Part shown: one piece after another, positions 14,517-22,624 of the stretch | Layout: each line of letters begins with the position of its first letter | How positions within the stretch are numbered: position 1 is the stretch's first letter | Assembly (NCBI GenBank): GCA_944381235.1 | Contig: CALWKI010000045.1 | Location: 1-43,345, forward strand | DNA from: an uncultured Clostridia bacterium | Lineage (GTDB): Bacteria > Bacillota > Clostridia > Christensenellales > UBA1242 | Direction of reading: 5' to 3' | Length of the DNA: 43,345 nucleotides | The notes under the pieces: model-generated | Seen by the model: the letters and a program-made list of their open reading frames with translations, nothing else | Told to the model about the DNA's origin: nothing | Database searches by the model: none | Program-made: the position numbers and the translations under genes

Positions 14517-16227
14517 ACATTTTATCAAGAGTGTTTATAGCAAGTAAGTTCAAGATTTTATCAAGGATGATTACCACAAACTCGGTTTGAAGACACATGG
14601 AGTATTTTTTGTTTACATCTTTTTCATTTATGATGCTAGTTTTTGCGTAAAAACTATTAAAGTCATTTGCAAGGTTATACGCGTAGTCGCAAAGAATATT
14701 TGGAGATAAACTATTATAGGCACTTATAATGGTGCTAGCAAAATTAGTAAGTGTTAGTAATATTTTTTTGTCGCAAAAACTTGCGTTAAATTCGCCTTTT
14801 AACTTTTCAACCTTTCTTAAAATTGATTTTGCACGGGTAAGGGAATAAAGAAGATAAGGCCCAGTTTTGCCTTCAAAAGCACAAAATTTATCTGGGTCAA
14901 AAATGTAGTCTTTTGTACGCATAATTGATAAATCTGCATATTTTAGAGCGGACACGGCGACTGCGTCAAGGGTGGACTCGTCGCTATTTTTTTTCTCGGC
15001 ACTCTTTTTTACTTCTTCAATCAAATTTTTAAGTTTCATTACTCCGCCGTCTCTTGTTTTATAGGGCTTCCCGTCTTTTCCGTTCATTGTACCAAAGCCG
15101 GCAAATACAAGTTCCATATCTTTTGGGACTAAATTATATTTTTTTGCAACGCGGAAGAGTGAGACGAAGTGGAGTTCCTGTCTATTGTCGACCACATAGA
15201 CAACTTTCTCGGCGTTATACTTTTTGTATCTTTCAATGAGAGTGGCTAGGTCTGTTGTAGAGTAAAGTACACTCCCGTCAGATTTTTTAAGCATAAAAGG
15301 GGGCATTTCTTTTGTGTCATTTTCTTCTTTTATGTCAACAACTAATGCGCCTTCGCTTTCATACGCGTAATTATTTTTAACAAAAAAGTCAATAACCTTA
15401 TCATAATCATCTCTCGTGTCGCTTTCACCTAGCCATAAATCAAAATGGACATTAAGCGCGTCGTAGTTTGCCTTTAAATCTTTTTTAGAAGTTTCAACAA
15501 TATGTTCCCATAAGGCAAAATATCCCTTGTGTCCGTGTTGGAGTGCGAAGGTAATGTCTTTTGCTTCCTTCAATGTGTCAGGATTCTCTTTAGTTTCTTT
15601 ACTAATGCTTGGATAAATTCTTTCGAGGTCAGATAGCGAAACAGGAGAGGTCTTTGGGTATTCGCCGTTGAAGTTTTTGTCAAAATAGACGAGACTTGGT
15701 TGTTCGCGCTTAATGCCAAGAATAACCATTCCCATTTGTAGCCCCCAGTCACCTAGATGTACATCGCCAAGAGTGTCATTTCCGACGTATTTACAGATTC
15801 TTTTTATGCTTTCCCCTATGTTAGCACTTCTAAGGTGTCCTACGTGAAGAGGTTTTGCGACATTCGCTCCGCCGTAGTCAATTATTGTTTTCTTTTTTTG
15901 AACGTGTGAAGAAGCAAGCCCGTCTAATTCTTTCATATATTCTACAATGTAATGAGATAAAAATTCTTCGCTTATTGTAATATTTATATACCCTGGACCT
16001 GCGACACTAATTGACTTAATTATTTTATCGTCAACTTGAGATACTATATCTTGCGCAATATTAACTGGCGATTTATGATAAACCTTTGCAAGCCCCAATG
16101 CGTCAACACATTGGTAGTCGCCAAGACTTTCAAGTTCACAAGGGGTAACCGATAAGGTTATGTCATAATTTGCTTTTTTTGAAGCCTTAGTTAAAATATC
16201 TGATAAAATTTCTGTTATAAACTGCAT
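14515..16227 (-). CDS. argS: arginyl-tRNA synthetase
   Basis: 570 residues from ATG 16227, with AGGAGAA upstream. It charges tRNA-Arg with arginine in the cytoplasm. The N-terminal additional domain (about 1-110) precedes the class I signature AKPLHVGHLRSANIGESI (HVGH for HIGH), LGDWGLQMGM, and later KPYKTRDGGVMKLKNLIEE in place of a KMSKS loop, as is common in ArgS. The C-terminal anticodon-binding part holds GPYLLYSLTRAKSIL and ends with CLQTEFVVIILDKILNLL. It is of family length. It starts nine bases after the ABC permease stop codon, so it appears to be the last gene of an ABC transporter operon, an unusual place for argS. Confidence 0.95.
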   Translation of the reverse strand: MQFITEILSDILTKASKKANYDITLSVTPCELESLGDYQCVDALGLAKVYHKSPVNIAQDIVSQVDDKIIKSISVAGPGYINITISEEFLSHYIVEYMKELDGLASSHVQKKKTIIDYGGANVAKPLHVGHLRSANIGESIKRICKYVGNDTLGDVHLGDWGLQMGMVILGIKREQPSLVYFDKNFNGEYPKTSPVSLSDLERIYPSISKETKENPDTLKEAKDITFALQHGHKGYFALWEHIVETSKKDLKANYDALNVHFDLWLGESDTRDDYDKVIDFFVKNNYAYESEGALVVDIKEENDTKEMPPFMLKKSDGSVLYSTTDLATLIERYKKYNAEKVVYVVDNRQELHFVSLFRVAKKYNLVPKDMELVFAGFGTMNGKDGKPYKTRDGGVMKLKNLIEEVKKSAEKKNSDESTLDAVAVSALKYADLSIMRTKDYIFDPDKFCAFEGKTGPYLLYSLTRAKSILRKVEKLKGEFNASFCDKKILLTLTNFASTIISAYNSLSPNILCDYAYNLANDFNSFYAKTSIINEKDVNKKYSMCLQTEFVVIILDKILNLLAINTLDKM

Positions 16228-16236
16228 AACTTTCTC

Positions 16237-17793
16237 CTATAGTTTTCTAAACAATTTTACACCATTTGTGAATAAAATCAAGGAAATGATGACAAATAGC
16301 AAAATAAATAGTCCTAGACTTATAAGACAGATTTGGGTAATTGTGAGAGGGGTAAGTAGAAATAATGCTAGCGGAATAAGGCTAAGGGCCATACCGATTA
16401 CAAGGGTTAGAATAACAGAAAGAGATTGTTTTACGACCCTTGCCTCGTCGTCATAGTCAAGTACTGGATGTCTTAGGTTAATATACAAGCCTAACATTGA
16501 CAAATCAAGAGTTAGAATTATCGGAATTAAAAACAAGAACAAAAATTCAAGTAGGCTAAAATTTAAAATAATTGACATAACTATTGAAACGATTGAAAGA
16601 ACTGGGACAATAACTATATTATGTAATGTAAGTTTGCTAAGAAATATAGTAGATGTATTTAATGGCATTGACTTTAAAAACCAAATGTTTTTGCCCTCAA
16701 GGGATATTGACACACTAGATATTGTCGACGTACAGGACATAAAGGAAAAGACAAGTGCTGACAAACCCATTATATAGTCATTTGCGCCCACAATTCCCAT
16801 CGAGGAAAATAAGTCTTTTAAGTTCAAACTTAATATTAAAATTAGGAATACCACCATCATAACTGGTCCTATTGCCGTATTTATCATATATGTTGGAGAG
16901 GAAAAGTAGTAGTTGACCTCTTTTTTAAAAAGTAGACGAAAAGGAGATTTTGGTTTTGAGAAGGAGAGAGTTTCTTTGTTTGATTTGTAACCTATAAAGA
17001 TTTTGCCGTAGTTTAAGGTAAAAAGTAGGGTACCTAAAATAAATACACCAACAGTTAAAAGTAGTGTTAAAAGAATATTTAAAAAGTTTGGTGTAAAGAC
17101 AAAATTTAAAAGTAAATTTGTAAAAGGGCGGGAGGCAAAGTAAGCGTCGATTGAGGAGGCTTCTAGAAACGTGTAATCAGTCGACATAATTATGATAAAT
17201 ACGAACGCCATTCCAAATAGAAAAAGAGAAAATAAAGATTTTAAGATGCCAGCAAATTTAGATTTATTAAATAGGCGTGTAATAAAAAAGTCTACAATGT
17301 AAGTTAGTCCAACGCTCATAAGAGGTAAAAGTAAAATTAAAAGAATACTCATTATAACAAATACTAGATTAAAGCCATAAAAAACTGAGTAAATAACAAC
17401 ATATGGCGTAAAAATCACTAGTGTGAAAAACAAATCATAAATGTACTTATTAAGTGTTTTTGATATGATTATTACATATTTTTTAATAGGGAGGGAAAGT
17501 AAAAAGTCGCTATCACTATTTTGAGCATTCTGACTCGTTGCGCGGAGCGCACCAAGTACTAGTAATGTTACAAGAATAGTAAAAAGTCCGTTAAATATTG
17601 CAAATTTTTCGCCGAGATCGCGAAAACTCTCCATTGTGTTATAAGCGTTATAGGAAAATAAGGCGACAAGGAGCATAACAAGAAAAATAAAAAACAAAAC
17701 GGCGCTTTTAGTTGACCGTGCGTTTTGTCTGCCTTTCATTCTATTTATCATCATATTAAAATTATTTTTGAGAAGTATAAAGAGATTACGCAT
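16237..17793 (-). CDS. ABC transporter permease
   Basis: 518 residues from ATG 17793. A GTG two codons earlier is possible, but AAGGAG lies five bases before this ATG. The protein is very hydrophobic, with about a dozen membrane helices and few charged loops. It begins RNLFILLKNNFNMMINRMKGR, a basic amphipathic start typical of ABC-2-type exporters, and contains SDFLLSLPIKKYVIIISKTLNKY after the second helix, which is the usual coupling region. The 8-base overlap with the ATPase gene and the shared promoter show that the two form one exporter. The substrate is unknown. It is followed nine bases later by argS. Confidence 0.85.
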   Translation of the reverse strand: MRNLFILLKNNFNMMINRMKGRQNARSTKSAVLFFIFLVMLLVALFSYNAYNTMESFRDLGEKFAIFNGLFTILVTLLVLGALRATSQNAQNSDSDFLLSLPIKKYVIIISKTLNKYIYDLFFTLVIFTPYVVIYSVFYGFNLVFVIMSILLILLLPLMSVGLTYIVDFFITRLFNKSKFAGILKSLFSLFLFGMAFVFIIIMSTDYTFLEASSIDAYFASRPFTNLLLNFVFTPNFLNILLTLLLTVGVFILGTLLFTLNYGKIFIGYKSNKETLSFSKPKSPFRLLFKKEVNYYFSSPTYMINTAIGPVMMVVFLILILSLNLKDLFSSMGIVGANDYIMGLSALVFSFMSCTSTISSVSISLEGKNIWFLKSMPLNTSTIFLSKLTLHNIVIVPVLSIVSIVMSIILNFSLLEFLFLFLIPIILTLDLSMLGLYINLRHPVLDYDDEARVVKQSLSVILTLVIGMALSLIPLALFLLTPLTITQICLISLGLFILLFVIISLILFTNGVKLFRKL

Positions 17794-18496
17794 TTTCACT
17801 CCTTAAGAAGACGTCTTCAAGAGAACTATCCTGTTTTATTTTTTCCATACTACCACAAGTTATGATTTTGCCTTCTTTTATAATGGCGACTTTATTGCAT
17901 AGTTTTTCCGCAACTTCAAGGACATGGGTTGAAAAGAATATTGCACCACCACGACTCACAAAATCTTTCATTATTTCCTTGACTATAAAACTTGCTTTTG
18001 GGTCGAGTCCAACAAAAGGTTCATCAAGAACAAGCAATTTTGGGTTATGTACAAAAGAGGCAATTAAAACTAGTTTTTGTCTCATTCCATGTGAATAGGT
18101 TGATATTGGGTTATTTAGTTCTTTTTTAATTTCAAGAGCGTCTGCGTATTTTTCGGTAAGTTTTTTTCGAGTTTCTAAATCTACATTAAAAATGTCAGAC
18201 ACAAGATTAATATATTGAATACCTGTAAGAGTTGAATAAACATCTGGATTGTCTGGAACATAAGCAATCATTTTTTTGCACTCAAGTGGGCTAGTTTTAA
18301 CAGAGATGCCATTAATTAATATGTCTCCGCTTGTAATTTCTTGAAGTCCGACAATGCATTTTATCGTCGTTGTCTTGCCGGCACCATTATGACCAATAAA
18401 AGCGTAAATGTCACCACTTTCAACATCTAAGTTAATATCGCTCGCGCCAATTTTTCCGTTTGGATATATTTTAGAAAAATTAATTAGTTTTAGCAT
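17786..18496 (-). CDS. ABC transporter ATP-binding protein
   Basis: 236 residues from ATG 18496, with AAGGAGAAAA upstream. Walker A is GHNGAGKTT (about 34-42), the Q-loop region is IVGLQEITSG, the signature is YSHGMRQKL, Walker B is LLVLDEPFVGLD, and the switch histidine is in FFSTHVLEVAEKL. It hydrolyses ATP to drive the membrane permease encoded next, in a form typical of ABC-2 exporters (YtrB/NatA-like). The promoter upstream carries a dyad overlapping the -10 box, as in operons controlled by GntR/YtrA-type repressors, but no such regulator is in the window. Confidence 0.93.
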   Translation of the reverse strand: MLKLINFSKIYPNGKIGASDINLDVESGDIYAFIGHNGAGKTTTIKCIVGLQEITSGDILINGISVKTSPLECKKMIAYVPDNPDVYSTLTGIQYINLVSDIFNVDLETRKKLTEKYADALEIKKELNNPISTYSHGMRQKLVLIASFVHNPKLLVLDEPFVGLDPKASFIVKEIMKDFVSRGGAIFFSTHVLEVAEKLCNKVAIIKEGKIITCGSMEKIKQDSSLEDVFLRSENA

Positions 18497-18522
18497 TATT
18501 TTCTCCTTTTTAATTCTAAGTC

Positions 18523-18551
18523 AGTATACAAAAATATACTATACGTGTCAA
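18523..18551 (-). promoter_or_regulatory. promoter with operator dyad for the ABC-argS operon
   Basis: On the minus strand, TTGACA (18551-18546), 17 bases and TATACT (18528-18523). The -10 box is one arm of a perfect dyad AGTATA-N6-TATACT (18523-18540), a likely repressor site. Confidence 0.6.
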
Positions 18552-18643
18552 TGAATTCATGCGTGAGAGTAAGTCACGTGCGCGTGTATTTACACTTTAA
18601 ATTGAGCAAAAGTGACAAAGTTATTTTTTTCTCATATTTCCCC

Positions 18644-18671
18644 TTGAAAAAGTAAAAATTTGTGGTAAAAT
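18644..18671 (+). promoter_or_regulatory. extended -10 promoter for the 18703-19428 gene pair
   Basis: TTGAAA (18644-18649), 16 bases and TAAAAT (18666-18671), preceded directly by TGG, which fits an extended -10 element. Confidence 0.55.
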
Positions 18672-18702
18672 AAACTCATATTATAAAAGAGGGGTATAAA
18701 AA

Positions 18703-19077
18703 ATGGGTAAAAATATCAAAAGAGTAGTTGATTTACCAAAAGTGCTTGATAGGGAAGTAAAAGAGGAATTTCCGGGGAGAAAAGTAAACTGCGCAAGCAC
18801 ATATTTTGCTGGGATGGAAATTGGTTACAATGCGCTATATAGAAAAGACTATGAAAACGGAGTCGTCGTTAGCGTTAAAATCAGTGATTATGAAAAAGAC
18901 AAAAGAGATCCTGATATTGAGTACCGTATTTTAGCTATTGACAATGATGAAAATGTTGTTTATGGAGAAAATGCCGACAAAGAAAGTGAATTAAAGGCAA
19001 GGGTAAATAAAATAGGCGGTTATATCTTTAAAAGTGCAAATAAAACCACAGAAGCGGACACTGAAAGAGTATTTTAA
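18703..19077 (+). CDS. hypothetical protein, orphan pair member 1
   Basis: 124 residues from ATG 18703, preceded by a G-rich ribosome binding site (AGAGGGG). I do not recognise the family. It is soluble, strongly charged and lysine/aspartate/glutamate-rich, without membrane helix or signal peptide. Visible blocks are IKRVVDLPKVLDREVKEEF, VVVSVKISDYEKD, YRILAIDNDENVVYGENAD and ELKARVNKIGGYIF. The order of strand, charged loop, xxDxDExxxxxE and amphipathic helix resembles the next gene's product, so the two may be diverged paralogues. It shares a promoter and terminator with 19102-19428, with 24 bases between them. A small cytoplasmic two-protein unit is the simplest reading. Confidence 0.7.
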   Translation: MGKNIKRVVDLPKVLDREVKEEFPGRKVNCASTYFAGMEIGYNALYRKDYENGVVVSVKISDYEKDKRDPDIEYRILAIDNDENVVYGENADKESELKARVNKIGGYIFKSANKTTEADTERVF

Positions 19078-19101
19078 TTAAAAATAAGGAGCGCTAAAAA
19101 A

Positions 19102-19428
19102 ATGCAAAAAGAAGATAATAAAAACATAAGGTCTTTTGTGGCACGCGCGTTAAACGAAAAATATAGACACAACTTAAATAACTTAAGTCAAATGCCAGAT
19201 TACAAAATTATTTATACAGTAAGTCAAGGTCAAGATACATATTGCGCGGTTAATATTAAAGAAGAGCAAGAAAAAAAGGTTTATAACTCAATTTTTGGAT
19301 TTGATGAAGACGGAGAAAAGTTTTTTGAGCAAGATGTATATGAACCTATGAGTAAGGACAATATGATTGACTTAACAAACTATGTGTCGCACGGCTTTAG
19401 TGACGATGAAATGAGTTTTGATAGATAA
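19102..19428 (+). CDS. hypothetical protein, orphan pair member 2
   Basis: 108 residues from ATG 19102, with AAGGAG about a dozen bases upstream, a rather long spacing. I do not recognise the family. It is soluble and acidic, with no membrane segment. Blocks are IRSFVARALNEKY near the N-terminus, CAVNIKEEQEKK, VYNSIFGFDEDGEKFFEQD and MIDLTNYVSHGF. The middle FGFDEDGEKFFEQD can be laid over AIDNDENVVYGENAD of the preceding gene, suggesting a common origin. This is an inference from a by-eye comparison. The pair is followed at once by a strong terminator and so stands alone as a two-gene operon. Confidence 0.7.
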   Translation: MQKEDNKNIRSFVARALNEKYRHNLNNLSQMPDYKIIYTVSQGQDTYCAVNIKEEQEKKVYNSIFGFDEDGEKFFEQDVYEPMSKDNMIDLTNYVSHGFSDDEMSFDR

Positions 19429-19431
19429 AAC

Positions 19432-19463
19432 AAAAAAAACAAGTGGTAAACACTTGTTTTTTT
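19432..19463 (+). terminator. terminator of the 18703-19428 operon
   Basis: ACAAGTG (about 19439-19445), a five-base loop, CACTTGT (19451-19457) and a T run, with matching A run before. It starts within a few bases of the stop codon. Confidence 0.85.
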
Positions 19464-19514
19464 ATGTGCTTTGAATTGGAGTTTTAAATTTAAGACTAAA
19501 AAATTAAATTTAAA

Positions 19515-19566
19515 ACTAAACCTTTCAAAATCATAAAACGCATAAAATCATAAAATGAGGTTTAGT
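19515..19566. repeat. 9-bp inverted repeat enclosing two direct repeats
   Basis: ACTAAACCT (19515-19523) and AGGTTTAGT (19558-19566) are perfect inverted repeats. The loop between them holds two copies of AAAATCATAAAA. It lies between convergent genes. The nature is unknown. Confidence 0.4.
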
Positions 19567-19624
19567 AAATAGCATTAAAACTTTAAGTTCTATTAATTTA
19601 GAATGGTAAAGTATTAAATAATTT

Positions 19625-20647
19625 TTATCCAAATCTAGCAATTAAGTAAATTATCCCGCCAATAACGGCAGCAATACCAAGGAAGGTAAAAAACATCTTC
19701 CATTTTGATTTTGGGGCAGAGCCGGTGACACGACCATTTTCGCCGTTGACATAGTAATTATAAGTTTTCGAGTTATATTTATATGTACCTTTATAAATAG
19801 GAAGATAGACATATGCATATTTCATATCAGAAAATCTAGTGTTACAATTAAAGTTTTCTATTCTGTCAAAACCAAGGCTGTTTTGAATGTTTCTAGAAAT
19901 GTCATTTGATACGTCTCTCCTAACATTTTTTTCGCTATCTTGAAGGTTAACTTTAACCGCCTCTCCAAATAGTCCATAAAGGTATTCTGGTCGGTAAGCC
20001 AATAAGTTTGACGTTGAGAAGTGGCCAAGCCCCCTAAGTTTACTTGACGAAATAGAAGGGGTTGCACTATCCATATAGTCAACAAATTTATCAAATTTGG
20101 TTTTATTAAAATATTGTCTAGTGTAAGAGACATTTCCGTTTCGTCTTCTATAACTTTTAATTCCAACTCCCGAGTAGTGCGAGGTGGTGTTAAAGTCGTA
20201 AACATATGTTGGAATGTAAACACCCATTAGAGTATCATTTTTTGCTTGTTTTTTTAAATTATTTGGTGCAAATTTTTGGCGAGAAAGCCACGCTTTTAAC
20301 TTATTAAGTGCGCTTTGTTTGTTAATTTTGAAAGTCTCTATGCCGTCAGGAATATAATCTATTTTGTTTGTTTTGGTAAGATTTGCATCTCCACATGATG
20401 GGCAATGAAGAAGTTCAGTGTCTGTATTTGTAACGTGTTCTCGTCCGCAAGTATTACAAAGATAGGCGGTATACTCTGTTTCGCTTAAACTAATTGAACT
20501 ACTTTCATTGAGTAGTTTCTTTTCTAATTTTTTTTTGTCATTTTCAATGTTAATAATTGACGAACAGTGGGTGCATATAAGGTTTTGTGAGTCAACGTCA
20601 AAAACAAGCATCCCACCGCAATTTGGACATTGTGTTGAAGTAACCAT
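19625..20647 (-). CDS. zinc-ribbon membrane protein, YdjG-like
   Basis: 340 residues from ATG 20647, which has AGGAG in front. An upstream in-frame start lacks one. The N-terminus has a zinc ribbon of the TFIIB type (CPNCGG then CTHCSS) and a second one (CNTCGREH then CPSCGD). A middle domain contains DYIPDGIETFKINKQSAL, VYIPTYVYDF and RPEYLYGLFGEA. A single membrane helix (about 318-337) sits at the C-terminus after basic residues. This architecture matches YdjG of Bacillus subtilis, a partner of the SPFH protein YdjI that brings PspA to stressed membranes. A YdjI-like gene lies just upstream on the same strand, separated by a terminator. No PspA gene is in the window. Confidence 0.75.
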   Translation of the reverse strand: MVTSTQCPNCGGMLVFDVDSQNLICTHCSSIINIENDKKKLEKKLLNESSSISLSETEYTAYLCNTCGREHVTNTDTELLHCPSCGDANLTKTNKIDYIPDGIETFKINKQSALNKLKAWLSRQKFAPNNLKKQAKNDTLMGVYIPTYVYDFNTTSHYSGVGIKSYRRRNGNVSYTRQYFNKTKFDKFVDYMDSATPSISSSKLRGLGHFSTSNLLAYRPEYLYGLFGEAVKVNLQDSEKNVRRDVSNDISRNIQNSLGFDRIENFNCNTRFSDMKYAYVYLPIYKGTYKYNSKTYNYYVNGENGRVTGSAPKSKWKMFFTFLGIAAVIGGIIYLIARFG

Positions 20648-20684
20648 ATTTTCTCCTAAAATTAATTTACGTATATATTGTAAC

Positions 20685-20713
20685 AAAAAATACCAGCATT
20701 TGCTAGTATTTTT
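20685..20713 (-). terminator. terminator of the SPFH operon
   Basis: AAAAATAC-c-AGCA and TGCT-a-GTATTTTT form a stem with one mismatch and a T run on the minus strand. It separates the SPFH gene from the YdjG-like gene. Confidence 0.75.
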
Positions 20714-20824
20714 AATTGTTTATTTTAAATAATTAATTTTGTACTCTGTTTTGCTATACCTAGTTTCTACGTCTTTTAAGTAGTTATATTGCTGTATTTA
20801 TGACGAGTAAATGAACTTAAAAAA

Positions 20825-21895
20825 CTATTTTATTTTAGTCCCACATTCTGGGCAAAACTTTGCTTTTTGGCTTAACTCTGCACCACAGTTTGGACATTTT
20901 GGCTTAACGTCTCCGCCGAGTTTATTTCCACATTCTACGCAAAATTTAGCACTCTTAGCATTTTTTGCGCCACAATTTGGGCAATATTTTACTGCTTTTT
21001 GTGGAGAAGAATTGTCGTCGTTTTTATTTGAAGAATTAGAAGAATTAAGACTAGACTTCATCATTTCGCCAATCGCCATGCCAGCCCCTAGTTGAGCACC
21101 AATTCCGCCAAGTCCCTGATTTTTTGCAAAGTCGCCAATGGCCTCGGCAGATTTAAACTTAACATAGGTGTCCATATTATTTTTCATAACACCCATTGAG
21201 GTTTGAGTATCGATTGCCTTTTCAACTTGCTCAGGGAATGAGATATTTTCAATGACAAGGTTTGTAAGGTCGAGCCCAATGGAATTAAATTGAGTGTTTA
21301 ATTTGTCTTTTACAAGTTTATTAAATTCCATTAAGTTACACGCAAGGTCAAGTGCGCTTATCTTACTTTCCGCAATAGTATCACTTATTCCAGAGACTAA
21401 TATGCTTTTTAGATAAGACACGATATTCTCGGTTGAAAAAGAAGAATTTGTACCAAAAATTTCTTGTAAAAACACCTTAGGATCTTTTACTTTAAACGCA
21501 AATGAACCATAGCCTTTAATTCTAATTGACCCAAAGTCTTTGTCACGCATAACAATCGGGTTAGTCGTCCCCCATTTTTGATTTGTGAATTGCTTAGTGT
21601 TTACATAGAAAACGTCTGCTGTAAAAGGAGACTTAAAACCACGAGGCCACGCAAGAATTGATGATAAAATTGGTAAATTGTTAACTATTAACGTATGTAT
21701 GCCAGGGGTAAAGACGTCAGCAATTTTACCTTTTACCATAAAGATTGCAACTTGAGATTCCCTAACTGTAAGTTTTGAGCCTATCATAATTTCTCGCCCT
21801 TCCATAGGGAACTTGTAGACCATTGTATTGTGACTTGGGTCGGTCCAGTCAATATTTTTTAAAAGTTGTGATTTAAACCAATTAAATAATCCCAT
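20825..21895 (-). CDS. SPFH-domain protein with C-terminal zinc ribbons, YdjI-like
   Basis: 356 residues from ATG 21895, with AAGGAG upstream. It starts GLFNWFKSQLLKNIDW and continues with an SPFH/band 7 domain (about 30-230; PMEGREIMIGSKLTVRESQ, TPGIHTLIVNNLPI, IRIKGYGSFAFKVKDP). A glycine-rich stretch (NQGLGGIGAQLGAGMAIGEM) and a serine/asparagine linker follow. The tail holds two zinc ribbons, CPNCGAKNAKSAKFCVECG and CPNCGAELSQKAKFCPECG. Relatives were first labelled virion-core-like, and YdjI of B. subtilis works with YdjG in membrane stress response. It is 15 bases after the small membrane protein gene, in one operon. Confidence 0.85.
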   Translation of the reverse strand: MGLFNWFKSQLLKNIDWTDPSHNTMVYKFPMEGREIMIGSKLTVRESQVAIFMVKGKIADVFTPGIHTLIVNNLPILSSILAWPRGFKSPFTADVFYVNTKQFTNQKWGTTNPIVMRDKDFGSIRIKGYGSFAFKVKDPKVFLQEIFGTNSSFSTENIVSYLKSILVSGISDTIAESKISALDLACNLMEFNKLVKDKLNTQFNSIGLDLTNLVIENISFPEQVEKAIDTQTSMGVMKNNMDTYVKFKSAEAIGDFAKNQGLGGIGAQLGAGMAIGEMMKSSLNSSNSSNKNDDNSSPQKAVKYCPNCGAKNAKSAKFCVECGNKLGGDVKPKCPNCGAELSQKAKFCPECGTKIK

Positions 21896-21910
21896 TTTTT
21901 TCTCCTTAAA

Positions 21911-22339
21911 TTATCTTAAAATTACACTTGTATTTATAGCGGTTATTTCTTGCCCTTCGCCAAGAACAACGTCTTGATTATGTGAATATTCTTTGACATA
22001 GTTACCAATTCTAACATTAAAAGTTTTTTCTTCTTTATTTGTTGCAAGAAGTGTATATTTTCCCGGTTTTACTTTGTTTTTAATGCCAACAATTTGAGTG
22101 TCATTTGGATTTAAAATAATGTCTTTTTGACTTAATGAAATATTTGTATTTCCGTCTTCGTCAACGACGGTCTGGTCTATTGTGTACCTAACGCCGTTTT
22201 TTGTCGTCACATCATCAACTTCGCGCGTCTTTAGTCCTCGAAGAGTTTTTGAATATTTGTTGTTAATAAACAAAAAAACAATGAATTGAAGTACGACTAT
22301 TACACCTAAAATTATGCAAATAATTTGATAAATGTCCAT
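21911..22339 (-). CDS. small single-pass membrane protein in the SPFH operon
   Basis: 142 residues from ATG 22339, which follows GAGGT. A longer frame runs upstream but lies across the promoter. One membrane helix (about 5-27, IICIILGVIVVLQFIVFLF) is followed by a mostly beta, hydrophilic domain, presumably outside or at the membrane face (GVRYTIDQTVVDEDGN, DTQIVGIKNKVKPGKYTLLA, FNVRIGNYVKEYSHNQ). I do not recognise the family. It is first in the operon with the YdjI-like SPFH protein, the place a third membrane component would take, but it does not look like the TPM-domain protein YdjH. A function in the same membrane-stress module is inferred. Confidence 0.7.
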   Translation of the reverse strand: MDIYQIICIILGVIVVLQFIVFLFINNKYSKTLRGLKTREVDDVTTKNGVRYTIDQTVVDEDGNTNISLSQKDIILNPNDTQIVGIKNKVKPGKYTLLATNKEEKTFNVRIGNYVKEYSHNQDVVLGEGQEITAINTSVILR

Positions 22340-22370
22340 ATTTTTTACCTCAAAATAAAATCTTAGTAGT

Positions 22371-22399
22371 ATTGTATAAAATTTTTCGTATTTGTGCAA
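22371..22399 (-). promoter_or_regulatory. SigA-type promoter for the SPFH operon
   Basis: On the minus strand, TTGCAC (22399-22394), 17 bases and TACAAT (22376-22371), 31 bases before ATG 22339. Confidence 0.5.
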
Positions 22400-22420
22400 G
22401 TAAAAATAATCATTTTGTTT

Positions 22421-22433
22421 TTTGATCCTCAAA
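22421..22433. promoter_or_regulatory. TTTGA-N3-TCAAA palindrome upstream of the SPFH promoter
   Basis: TTTGATCCTCAAA is a perfect match to the FabT-box-like pattern and lies about 20 bases beyond the -35 box. It may be chance in AT-rich DNA. Confidence 0.25.
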
Positions 22434-22574
22434 AAAACGTTTTGAGAAAAACAAAAAAAAGTATATGATAAATAATAGTAGAGTTTTGAAAAATAAAACT
22501 TATATATATTTTATGTTTGCTACTTGCCACATAAACTAAGGTTAAAAAAGGTTATGGTTATTTAAAATCTTGAG

Positions 22575-22602
22575 TTGACATAATCAAGTTTAAATATAAA
22601 TT
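22575..22602 (+). promoter_or_regulatory. candidate promoter for the phosphohexomutase
   Basis: TTGACA (22575-22580), 16 bases and TAAATT (22597-22602). The transcript would start about 15 bases before ATG 22625, leaving just enough room for the ribosome binding site. Confidence 0.4.
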
Positions 22603-22624
22603 TTTACCATGAGGAGAAAAATAT

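Noticed and set aside
22340..22432. Longer N-terminus for the small membrane protein in the SPFH operon
   Set aside because: It lies across a well-formed promoter, and GAGGT precedes ATG 22339, which places a membrane helix right at the N-terminus.
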